From positions 6,445,722 through 6,509,721 of the forward strand of contig CAJQUN010000020.1 of the NCBI GenBank assembly GCA_907163345.1: a stretch of DNA of 64,000 nucleotides. The letters run 5' to 3'. Positions 49,906-60,639 of this stretch are shown in pieces; positions within the stretch are counted from its first letter, which is position 1; every line of letters starts with the position of its first letter. Source of the DNA: Haberlea rhodopensis (Eukaryota > Streptophyta > Magnoliopsida > Lamiales > Gesneriaceae). A model generated the notes under the pieces. The model did no database searches, was not told the DNA's origin, and worked only from the letters and a program-made list of their open reading frames with translations. A program made the translations under genes and the position numbers.

Positions 49906-51635
49906 TGAAGACGGGTCGTGAAGGAAAAAAAAGGTATGGTAAATTTTGGGTAACTTTTGAAAAATATTTAAAACTCTAGGGGGTATCATGTAATTAATTC
50001 AGTTTAACTTTATAAGGGTAAATGGGTAAATTGTTGTGGGATAGGGAGGGGAAATGAGATGCTAGCATATGGACACTACCCAAATAATAGATCTAATGAT
50101 CAGAAAAGGACCATCCACCCAGGTCTTTCAGCCAAGTACTTCACAAAAAGAGTGGTTGATTTGGTTATATGGGGTCCACATATTTATATTGATCCCACAT
50201 ACCCAAATCAATTTTTGACATTTGGATCTAACATTGGGGTAGACACAACTACCCATATGCTAGCAATGAATGAACCGATATGGAGATATGATGAAGATAA
50301 AAGTATTGTTTGGGAGTTATAATATAGAATAATGGATAATGAGAGTAAAATTAAAGAAAATTTAAGTTTATGGATTTTTTGTCAGTTTATTAAACCCAAA
50401 AAATCAATAAATATTGTATTGAAAAAGTGAAAAGGTAAAGAAACATACTTTATTTGAAAATAAAGGTAAAAACAAATTTGATAAAGGAGGAAGATGAAAT
50501 GACAATCTTGTACTCAATAATTGTCATCGGTTCCATAACGACGACTAAATTAATTATACCAAGTCTGCTATAAAAGTGGACATATCATTTTTGTTTATTA
50601 TTGGGGGCAAAACATAGGATAAAAAGCATAAAATCTCCATGTATTAATAAAATAGATAAAAAAATTATATGTTTTATTAAATTTGATATAAAACCCTCAT
50701 GTATCATAAAAAAGGCAAAAAAAGCATCTTTTTTTGAAACCTTACATACCCTCCGTGTTAAATAAAATAGGTAAAAAAGTGCATAAATTTTTTTTTACCC
50801 TCTATTTTTTATATTATTATTTTTTTGCCTAGTAACCTGAAGTTCAATATGCGCCCCTGATCGGGCTATCTTATAGTCAACATGTGAAATCAATTAGACA
50901 TTAATTATAGAATCAACAACTCGTCGATTTATCAAAAAATATATTTAATAATAATTATATTTCTCAAATATTTTAAATCACATAATATCCAGATATATGT
51001 AGTGATAGCTTTTCAATAAGGATTAACGTCAATCCCCAAAATTGTGCATAAATTATTTATTGTATGCTTTCGAGTGCTTTTGAACCATAATTATTCCAAA
51101 ATTAATAATTTATTTCTATCAAATCTTACTTTTTGCATCCCAAGCAGGAATTAAAGCCGACATGTTCCTTTAAACTCAATTAGTTTTCAACAAAAATGAA
51201 TAATTAGATACCATTAGTGGAGGAGCTAGCATATTTTAGGGTGATAAAATACAATTTTGAAGGGACAATCTGCAATTTTGATAGAACAAACTGCAATTTT
51301 AGGGATAATAATAAAATTTAAAGGAGGACTGTGCGTCGGCCTTTGCATGCTAGTCCAATTTTAATTCTGTAAATATCGTATTTAACATGTCAAATATTTA
51401 TCATGAGAACTTAGAAATATTTTCTTTGCAATTACGTGACACTTCTTTGCATGCCTAAAATAAGAACATTGTAGGGTCGGTTCTCCACATGCCTGAGATT
51501 ATACAATAATCCACTAATGGTTGCATGATTAAGCATGCATCATTAGCCTTGGATAAGCATCAACGAATCATTGCTAATCGAGATCTCGACCCGTTGTTTA
51601 TCCTGACTCGAGCGTCGAAATACCTCAAGGCACAG
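49906..51635. other. No gene supported; one unexplained 87-codon frame
   Basis: AT-rich. An open frame at 50059-50322 (+) starts MLAYGHYPNNRSNDQ and has a balanced composition, but I recognise no family and no splice context. Confidence 0.4.
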
Positions 51636-51643
51636 TGTACGAC

Positions 51644-52503
51644 CAGAGGCGGCTCAAACTTTGGGGAGGCCTAAGACAAGTTATAAAATGATGCTTTATT
51701 AAATATACATCGCCTCGTCAGCTATTACTAAAATGAGGCCTTAATCAACTTGGATTACTTTTTAGAGAACAAAAAATTTCGATCATTTAGATTATTTGGG
51801 TTACTTTCTTGGATCATTTAAACTCTTAATGAACATGTTGAAAAGCAACCAATTTCACACTGTAAAACAACCAATTTCACACGTTTTTCTTTCTATCTTA
51901 TCTCTATTTAATCAATATTGATAAACAAATTTAAAATCAGAACAAAAAAACTTGTCAAAGCCAACGGCACCAAAAAAACCAAGCTTTAACACAAAAACCC
52001 CAAAAACCTTTTCATCTAAAATCTTAAACATATCCAGCAACAAAGAACCAAACTCATACAATATAAAATATGTTTACCTAACTATAAATCTGCGAAAGCC
52101 AACCACAAGGCACAATCAAATCACAACAGAGGCAGTGAGCGACAGCGAGAGATCGATTGCTGGAAGCGATGCCGAGCAGATGGAACTTGAGTCAGTGAGG
52201 AAAGATAGACGAAGATGGAAGCCAAAGCCCCAAGAGAAAGCCAAAGATGAAACGTGAGTGGTGGTGGTCTGGTGGAGTGAGTAAATGAAACGTGATGTGG
52301 ACTGGTGGTCTTGTGGAGTGAGGAAAGTGAGTGAGATTAGGTTAGAGAGATTTGTGGGCCTTGTTTCTTATATAATTTTTTCTTATAATTTTTTTTAATA
52401 ATATAATGAACATATATACATACAATTATAAAATTGGTGGGCCTTGTTTCTACATGGGGCCTAAGGCATTTGCCTTACCTGCCTTGCTGTTGAGCCGGCC
52501 CTG
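51644..52503. mobile_element. Non-autonomous hAT element, 860 bp, 8-bp TSD
   Basis: Terminal inverted repeats CAGAGGCGGCTCAA and (reverse complement of the right end) CAGGGCCGGCTCAA. The perfect 8-bp target duplication TGTACGAC is at 51636-51643 and 52504-52511. 8-bp duplications and CAGRG-type ends define hAT. The one longer frame (51952-52257) is Lys/Thr-rich with no transposase motif. A short internal duplication (GTGGT, then GTGGAGTGAG) lies at 52258-52330. It depends on a transposase from elsewhere. Confidence 0.9.
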
Positions 52504-52511
52504 TGTACGAC

Positions 52512-53077
52512 TTAATTAAAGTACTTGGCAAGCAAAAATGTGAGAGGATTTTATCATGGAAGACAGATTTTATTTTGGAAGAGAAATCACCAGGATTGAT
52601 TTTGTCGCAAAAAAATGTTACATAGTATAATGTAAAATAGACATCTACACTGCAAAAGATATATAACCTAACTATTGTTGTGGAAATTGTGATTATAATT
52701 GTGAGTCAGTGGCAACTTATCCCCTTATGGTATCACTAATAGACACATTACCCCATTTAGTTTGTAAATAGTGAGTTTATATCGTTGTTGTTTGAAAAAA
52801 AGTGTTTATCCCATATGATTTTCAAAATATGCATTCAATCTCATGTGATTTGCAAAACAAAGCACAATGCCCTCTTGCATGGAGTGTGTGTTTTTCACTT
52901 ATTCACAAACGATGCGTGGATAAACTGTCTATTTTCAAAACACAGTTGTATATATATATATTTATCAAGTATTACAATTACAATTGAGGGATGTTGAATT
53001 GTTTTTACATGAATTTGAATCCATATCTTTCCACAGATGGGAAATATTTATACCACTAGACCAAATGATCTTAGGCC
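52512..53077. other. No gene; MITE-like repeat related to 57760-57990
   Basis: 52680-52945 shares phrases with 57760-57990 (CCCCAT-T-G, CATGTGATTT, ATTCA-AAAC, GTCTATTTTCAAA). This suggests a dispersed non-coding repeat, but no ends were defined. Confidence 0.35.
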
Positions 53078-53087
53078 AGAAACCCTA

Positions 53088-53372
53088 TATTTTTTTTTTT
53101 TTTGATTTACAAGGTATCCAGGCTTTCGCCTGACTAATCCTTGGGTGACGGAAACGGCCCCTCAACGCCGCCACCAGGTAAACCGAGGGATGTGCCCAAG
53201 CTGACAGACATCTGTGGGAGAGGACCTACAGACCACGACCCCAGAGCACACCCCCACAATATTTCAACAGGGAATGCGCTCCACACGAGACTCGAACCTG
53301 GCGCCGAGGGGATACCCCCTACGTCACCACAGACCTTACCAACTCGGCTATGCCCCTGGGGGCAAAGAAAAA
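53088..53372 (-). mobile_element. Au-like SINE with 15-bp TSD
   Basis: Minus strand: A-box GCATAGCCGAGTTGGTAAGG, B-box GGTTCGAGTCTC, then a body ending GGATTAGTCAGGCGAAAGCC and GGATACC, and an A tail (plus-strand T run at about 53091-53103). Target duplication AGAAACCCTATATTT at 53373-53387, with its partner starting at 53078. The 3' end resembles the plant Au SINE family as I remember it. It is intact, so fairly young. Confidence 0.85.
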
Positions 53373-53389
53373 AGAAACCCTATATTTGC

Positions 53390-53977
53390 TTGTCTATGTT
53401 GTTGTACAAGACATGATTGAATTCATGCCCCATGAGTTGAAACAAAAACCTAAATGCATAATTTAAGGCAATAATGAACGTGGTAGTTGCACCTGCTATG
53501 CACGTCGGCTATACTAGGCGTACTATTTAATGAATTGTAATTAATTAATAAATGCACGAGGTGTTGTATGGGAAAATGGCACAAGGGAATTTATCCATTT
53601 TTTTTATTTTTTATTTTTAAAAAAATTTGGATAATTCTCTTTTGTGTTCAATGAATGATACCCGTCGCATGAATTTATATTTAATCTCCTAAGCATTGAT
53701 TGAGGCAGTGAAAGTTTAATAATGAATTCATTTGTAAAAATGATAAATATTTTATTGTTCTTAACGACCCTTGAACTATCAAACGGAAAAAAAAAACAGC
53801 TTGATTGGACTTGAGGTGTGTTGCTTTTGCTAAAAATCGTAAAAAAAAATTTATTTTTAAGCAAAATATTGGATATTCTTAAGCTGATTAATGAAATTCA
53901 ATTATTTATAAAATTGACATCACACGCTTTTTACGTGTTTTATTTTAGAGAAACAATAGCAGAAACAAAAAAATCAA
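53390..53977. other. No gene seen; AT-rich
   Basis: Nothing recognised. The copia element to the right breaks off at about 53978. Confidence 0.5.
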
Positions 53978-56118
53978 TCAAACAAAATACATTTTTTTGT
54001 CTGGAAATTCTGAGAAGCATTTGTAAACACCACTTTCTAAAATATGTTGATGCTTTCTTTCAACTCGTCCATTTTGTTGTGGTGTTTCAACACAATTACA
54101 TTGATGTATAACACCATTTGTGTGATAAAAATCTTTAAGGATAAACTCAGATCCATTATCAGATCGAATTATCCTAATCTTAACATTAAATTGAGTAAAA
54201 ATTAAGTTATAAAAATGTTGTAAATGTGTCTTTGTTTCAGACTTCGTTTGCATAACATAGATCCAAGTACAACGTGTGAAATCATCTATAATAGTAAGAA
54301 AAAATTTGTAACCATTGTAAGAAGGAACAGAAAAAGGACCCCATATATCACAATGTATCAATTCAAAAGCAAAAGAAGCTACAGAAGTACTAATTGGATA
54401 AGGAAGTTTCCTTTGTCTTGAAAATTGACAAACATCACAAGGATTTGTTGTTTTATCAATACAGGAAAGTTTAAAATCGAAGATAATCTTTGAAATGACA
54501 AGTGACCTAATCTAGAGTGCCAAAGATCGACATTAGTAGATCTAGATGTAGGTATAGCAGACGAAACAGCAACAGAAAAATTGTTAGACAGCTTTAGGTG
54601 ATATAAACCCTCATGAATATCAGCAAAACCAGTCGTTCTCTTGGACAATCGGTCCTGTATAAAACATTTATCAGAGATAAACTCAAGACTGAGGTTATTT
54701 GACTTAGTAAGTTTTGAAACAGATATGAGATTAAATGTAAAGTTTGGAACACAAAGAACATTTTGTAAAAAAATATCAGAAGTAACTTGAACATTTCCTA
54801 TGTGTGTTGCCGTAGCAACTTCACCATTTGGCATATGAATATTAACAGAGACTGAAGATAAAATTTCAGTATAAAGAGAAGCATCACAAATCATATGGTC
54901 AGTTGCACCAGTGTCCAAAATCCATATGTGCGAACATTTAGAAATTAAAGCATTACAATATTTTAGAATAAAACTACCTGAGTTGGTACCTTGTACAGCC
55001 GTAGCAACAACATGTGTGGATTCAGACACTGAGTTGTGAAGTTGTTGAGAATTAGCTTTTGTAAAGGCTATGAACTGGTTGTAAAGATCCTGAGAGAATT
55101 CAGCAGTAGGAATAGAAGGAGATGCAATCACATTTGAGGCTATGTGATCCTTCAACATTCTCGGACCTTTGGGACCTTTCCAATCAATAGGATAACCAAC
55201 CAATTGATAACATTTATCAACTGTGTGACCATTGTATCCACAATGGGAACATTTTAGTCGCTTTTTATCTCTGTTATAAGCTTGTTTAGCCAACAATACT
55301 TTAGGATCAGTGGAGTGAATATTGTTGTGGGATGATTGTTGAGCTATCATAGCCAAAGAATTCAAGGAACTAATATTCGGATTTTGAAGGGAACGTTGAC
55401 TTTCCTCTTGTAGTAATAGAGAATATACCTTTGCAAGAGTAGGTAATGGAGAAACAAGTAGAATTTGACTACGAATTGAGGCATAAGAGTCATGTAATCC
55501 CACTAAAAATTTTAAAACACTATCGGATTGTTGGATAGTAGATAAAGCTTCAAGAAGTTGACAAGTACAGGCAGCCATAGCACCACAATTACAATGAAAT
55601 AGTGGGCGATAGCTAATATATTCTTCCCAGACAGTTTTAAAAAAATTGTAGTAGTGAGTAAGAGTTTGAGAACCCTGAGTCATCGTGCTTAAAGATTTTT
55701 CTAATTGAAAAACTCTTGGACCATCACTCCTAGAAAATCTAGTCCTTAATTCTACCCACACATCTTGAGCAGAGGTAAAATATAAAAGACTTTGTCTAAT
55801 GTCTTTGGAAATGGAATTTAATAGCCAAGATAAAACAAGATTATTTGCACGAACCCAAGCAAGATAAGGAATTGTTGAAGTAATCAAAGGACATTGTAAA
55901 GAACCATCGATAAAAGCAGATTTATTCTTTACGCTAAATGCCATAAGAACAGATTTCGACCATGAGATATAGTTATCACCGTTAAAAACCTCACCAATAA
56001 TAAGTGCACCTGGATTGTCACTTGGATGAAGAAAATAGGGCGAAGAAGGATCATCTGCTGGATTGGGCAAATGACCGCGAACTTCATCGGAAGCAGATTG
56101 AGAAATCTGAGTTGCCAT
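53978..56118 (-). pseudogene. Truncated Ty1/copia gag-protease-integrase
   Basis: A long open gag-protease frame (56118-54379, starting MATQISQSASDEVRGHLPN) keeps its motifs: GEVFNGDNYISWSKSVLMAF, a CCHC knuckle CSHCGYNGHTVDKC (55251-55210) and protease WILDTGATDHM (about 54925-54893). A GAG-pre-integrase WHSRLGHLSFQRL follows. A frameshift near 54460-54480 leads into integrase (54361-53978: HCDIWGPFSVPSYNGYKFFL, RSDNGSEF, TPQQNGRVERKHQHIL). The element stops there; RT, RNase H and the 3' LTR are missing. Gag is unusually well kept for a truncated copy. Confidence 0.9.
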
Positions 56119-56316
56119 TAGAAGAAAAATAAAGAAGTCAAGAAATCTAAAATCAGAAGAGGGTTACTGTACAGCTTCAGTAAGGAAAACAGTCGGAGTT
56201 GAAATCGCCATCGTCAAGAAACTCAAGATTTTCAGAATGAGAAATTCAATCCAAGAAGAAATTGAATTTGTGCGGAAAAGAGAAATTTTTTTTTGTATGA
56301 ATCGAGCAATCCTTGT

Positions 56317-56329
56317 GGCTCTGATACCA
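56317..56329 (-). promoter_or_regulatory. Primer-binding site of the copia element
   Basis: Minus strand TGGTATCAGAGCC, immediately after the LTR. Confidence 0.85.
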
Positions 56330-56560
56330 TGTGAAGATCTTGAATTGAAGAATCAAAAATTACAAATCCATTCTTGCATGAGGGATTGAGCTTAGAGAGA
56401 GAATGAAAGATGAGAAAATATTAATGAATTCAATGAATAATTCTAGTTGGGTGTTTACAACTCTATTTAAACTGCTATCTAATTAACAATTATTAAAACT
56501 AAAAATATTCAGCTAATTACCTTATTTACTTATTTAATAAGAAATAACTATATATTAACA
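56330..56560 (-). repeat. 5' LTR of the truncated copia element (231 bp)
   Basis: Minus strand starts TGTTAATATATAG at 56560 and ends CTTCACA at 56330, with TG...CA ends and the PBS directly adjacent. There is no partner LTR because the 3' half of the element is lost. Confidence 0.75.
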
Positions 56561-56565
56561 GGTAT

Positions 56566-57203
56566 GTTTTGGATTGTTTATTTAAAGTGTTCTTATGTTG
56601 TTTTTATTTGGAGTTAGAAAAATTTGATTTTAAACAAAAATATTGAGTGATGAATATTCAAATAAAAAAAAAACTTAATGAACTTCAGTTTATTACAAAA
56701 TTGTCACTGTTAAACTTAAAACAGATAAACATCTCATTACTTGATTCTATGCTTCTGTTTTTACCTATTTTTTTAGAAACACAAAATAATCTATTTTTAT
56801 ATCTGAAAATAAATAATTTTTTCAAAAACAATCCAAAACACAACTTAATATATAATTGATTATATTTGAATTGAAAAGAAATACAATCCAAAACACAACT
56901 TTAATTTCGACTCGATTTACATCCCAGAATAGTTCGCGGGCCTAAAGGAAAGAAACGTTTGGGCCTCCAGCTAAGCTCGTTCTTCTAAATGGACTTTTGA
57001 GTTGGCCCAATATTCCGTTTTTGTTTTTGTTCAAAGGAATCTTATATTCCAAACTCAAAAGTATTGTAATGAGTTGTGATCCATTTTTTTAATTTCTTGA
57101 TTGATTTTTCATCAATAAAAGACTCTTTAATCAACAATTCTGGCTTCTACTTTATATTTTATAACACATGAGTTTTCGCAATTATTATCATATCTAAAAT
57201 ATT
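56566..57203. other. No gene seen; AT-rich
   Basis: Short A/T-rich frames only. A slightly G/C-richer patch near 56930-57010 has no recognised feature. Confidence 0.5.
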
Positions 57204-57212
57204 AATATTTTG

Positions 57213-57353
57213 AGCTACTGGGTCTAACCCAACTGGTAAGAGTCCACCTCTACTTTGGAGAGACTCGAGTTTGAGTCTCGCAGTGTGCGAAAAAATATTT
57301 AGCCCATCCCCCTCTGAAAAAGGATTTGAGCTCTTTTCTTGAGTTTATTTTCA
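57213..57353 (+). mobile_element. Short tRNA-derived SINE with 9-bp TSD
   Basis: A-box-like TCTAACCCAACTGGTAAGAG and B-box-like GAGTTTGAGTCTC, about 33 bp apart. Flanking repeats AATATTTTG at 57204-57212 and 57354-57362. The body is about 140 bp. The flank is A/T-rich, so the duplication is not decisive. Confidence 0.55.
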
Positions 57354-57362
57354 AATATTTTG

Positions 57363-58400
57363 CATGTATTTAAATAATTTTGATTTTATTATTTAAGACA
57401 AATGAATGAATCAATTGCTTAAGGTATAGATGAAAAAACTAAATCTCAGTAAAACTAAAAATGTTGCTATAGAACCAAATATTGCTTATTAGGATACCAA
57501 AATTTCACTTAAATATATCCATTATAGGTTTATTCAATAAATAATATGAAAATTATTAAGAAAAAATTATTATGAATATTTGGGAAATTTCTATCTTCTA
57601 GATACTTATTATTACATCGTGGAAGTTCCATAAAAAAGGAAAAGGGACGTTGGTCTACACTAAACCAAAGAAATGATACTCTTGTGATATATATTTTAGG
57701 ATTAATAAAATATATATTTTTTAGAATTAATAAAATGGATCCTTGTCATTTATCCTTTGGTATGGTTAAATATGCATTTTACTCATTGTTTTGTAAATAT
57801 ATATTTTACCCCATGTGATTTCGCTGATAGATATTTTACCCCATGTGGTTCCTCTCACATGTCATACACGGAATGAGCATTTTGCACATATTCATAAACT
57901 ACATAGAGTAACTATTTATTTTCAAACAACAGGAGGTAAACCGTCTATTTTCAAACCAAATAGGTATATTTAAAAAACCAAAATGGTTAGTTGGCAACAA
58001 CCCAATAAAAATATGTAGATAGTATATGTATTTTATGTTAATTTGTATATTTACTAATAAATTATTATCATATAAATATGTTTCTTGGATATCAGCATGG
58101 TTCAAACCGATAAAAAAGAAAAGAAGCCGTGGGGAGAACGTGCTGGCGCTTTCTACTATTGGAGAAGTAGTGGGAAGCAACACAAAGTACAATTCTCTAC
58201 TCGCACGTCCAATTTCGCCTTTGCCTTTAAGCAATAGCAATTAGTGGCCAGTTGCTAGTGGTGCTTTGGGTCCTTTCAGGTTTATATTTACCAAAGTAAA
58301 AAATGTAATTTGAAGTTGTTTCTTATGATAATAATAGGCTATATCTGAAATTACACAAAGATGATAAAAGTATCCACCCTCCCGCCCGCTGATCAAAACC
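57363..58400. other. Downstream flank of STIC2; MITE-like repeat, no gene
   Basis: 57760-57990 is the partner of the repeat at 52680-52945. No coding feature is supported. The 3' UTR and poly(A) site of the STIC2 gene should lie in 58300-58409. Confidence 0.4.
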
Positions 58401-58409
58401 AGGCATTAA

Positions 58410-59550
58410 TCACTTCAATCCTTCTGTCAAACCTGGTGGCATTCCTAAGCTTTGTGCAAGATTGCCCATTCTTTCTTTCATAGCCTGCATTGCTCATCGA
58501 ACCAAAGAAAACGACGTGAACTTTACCCTTTTTTTTGTTTCGAAAAACTCAAACCAGATGAAAATCGGATCAAGAAAAATATCTAAACACTGTAAGAGTC
58601 CCTCTAATGTATAAGTTGATACAAGAAAAATAGCTTTACACGATAAGACTCCCTGTAATGTATAAGTTGGTTCTAGAATTGGTTACATATTGGTTGGGTG
58701 CTGAACAAGAAGAAACACCCATAAATAATTACTTGAGACCAATGAAATAACATACAAAGTGGATTTCACCTATAAAAGTTACTCTGATACTATGAGAAAA
58801 ATCAACTTCCTGAAAGCTCGAGATTATAGGAGTTTAACAATAGTTTTATATTTTAACAAACTACAATATACTGTATTTGGATTCAAATTTCTGTAGAGAA
58901 AGGTGAAAAGAGAAGTGAAACAGGTAATAGTTTTCACCTGAACGCTTTTCTGGTGTGCGTCTTTGTAAGCCTCTGTGACCAAAAGAGAGAGTTTCTGGAA
59001 GAACATTAGATGGATATATTAAATTGGAGTTTGAGTAGCTAACAACACAAAAGTCGAGCAAATATGTGTTATGCTCTGATCCTGAATTTGTCGCCATTTA
59101 CAGTATAAGCGACCGGGTAATACAGCCCCTTGTTAAGCCAGTAAGTATTACTAGCAAACTTACATCAGCTCCCAATTCCATGGCAGCCTCGGTTATCTCA
59201 ATGCGTACTGGTTGTTGGTTCCCAGAAAGCGTTGCCTAAAAAAAATTTCATCAAACATACCGAGCAGCCCTACGAATATTCAACAACTATGGTACATTAA
59301 ATCTAACCTTTATTAGCTCGCCTTCGCAGTAACCATCAAATTCGGCTCTGAAAAGTAGGACAAGAATATTCAAATATTTAATACATTGAAATAAATCCAA
59401 GAAACAAGCAGCAATAAAATTGTGTAGAACATAAACCATAGTTACATACACAGCAAGTTCCTTTTGCACTTTTACTGCCTCAACTTGGACAACCATCTGC
59501 GCCTTTTTTACTGTCTCATATAAATTCTGCATGTTTCCTAAGATTCCAGC
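58410..59550 (-). CDS. STIC2: STIC2-like plastid YbaB/EbfC protein, last five coding exons (114 aa)
   Basis: Exons on the minus strand: 59550-59450, 59347-59308, 59235-59164, 58994-58938, 58484-58410 (stop TGA at 58412-58410). All introns are GT-AG and the sum is 345 nt in frame. The exons encode the YbaB/EbfC fold: AGILGNMQNLYETVKKAQMV, then QKELAVAEFDGYCEGELIKA, ATLSGNQQPVRIEITEAAME, KLSLLVTEAYKDAHQKSVQ and AMKERMGNLAQSLGMPPGL. In Arabidopsis the homologue (At2g24020, STIC2) is a stromal protein tied to thylakoid protein biogenesis together with ALB4. Bacterial EbfC/YbaB proteins bind DNA. The 5' exon(s) with the chloroplast transit peptide were not found between 59551 and 60640. Beyond that lies a copia element, so the rest of the gene is probably past 64000. 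The visible part has no lesion. Whether the locus is functional cannot be told from this window. Confidence 0.88.
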
Positions 59551-60639
59551 CTATTTTTATCGAGTATAAACATTCTATTAGAGCTGTATCAACATGAAAT
59601 GGCTAGTTGAATGGTCAACATTAAACCTACGTTCAAGAAATATAAACAAAATATGCCAAATACATGCAAATGACAACTTCATCGCAAGAAACTCAATATA
59701 CAAAAAGATGCAGATAAACAAAAGGAATATTGAGTATTTAATGAACTACCCAAAAATGGCTATAGTCAGGTATCATAATCTTGCCAGTTCATAGGTATTA
59801 AATTGAACTATCGAGAAGTGTATTAAAAAAATATATTTGATAAATTGTCAAAGGACATAGATCAAATATAGAAAGCTATAGCCCAGGAAAAATAAGTAGG
59901 TTCAGTTTGAGATTTCCACTCTTATGGAGTTCTAAACAACTAATCCCCATAGTCAAAGTGCACCTAGTATTCTATAGAATCAAGTAGCTGTTCAGTTTAA
60001 CCAACATCAATTCCACAAGAAAGAAATAATAAAACTTTACTTTGTCTAGCCAGAAAACATAATATATGTATGGTACCAAAGCAAATATATATCATCTAGA
60101 ATTAAGGATGTGTTTGCCTCCAAAAAAGAAAAGGAATTAAGGATAAGTTCTGCAATATCGAGGCCTTCATGAAGATCAATGAAAGAACGCGACGGGAAAG
60201 ATATGAACTTATTATATCATTTGCAAATGGTCTCAACTAAATCTAATATAATAAGTCATTTTTCAAAGACCTTATGCCTTGCTTGATTTTGGTTTTCGGG
60301 AAATACTATTTATCCCCCAAAACAAAAACAATCAGTATCTTTCACCTTTATGTTATTTTTCACAAACACATTTACCTATGGTTTTAGATTTCCTAGAATA
60401 ATCGTTGTTTTTAACAAAAAATTGCATCAATTTCGAAAAATATTATTTACATAATATAATCTCCACTTAGTTTGATAAATGCTTGATTGTTGTTGTTGCT
60501 GCATAATATATTATACTTATATTTTTTGTAAATCAGTAATATTAACACGGAATCTGATGCACCAAATCTCAATTTTTTATGATAAACTTGTGGTGTATTT
60601 ACAAATGACACAAGAGTCCTATTAAATAGAATTTACAAC
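59551..60639. other. Probable STIC2 intron, no exon found
   Basis: AT-rich. Both strands were checked for a transit-peptide exon or the Gly/Lys-rich segment that precedes AGILGNMQ, and none was convincing. Confidence 0.45.

Noticed and set aside
50059..50322. 87-codon plus-strand frame with protein-like composition
   Set aside because: No recognised family, no neighbouring exon or promoter support. A protein search with a convincing hit would reverse this.
51952..52257. Lys/Thr-rich 101-codon frame
   Set aside because: Lies inside the non-autonomous hAT element and has no transposase motif.
53141..53420. Pro-rich plus-strand frames
   Set aside because: They are antisense reading of the Au-like SINE.
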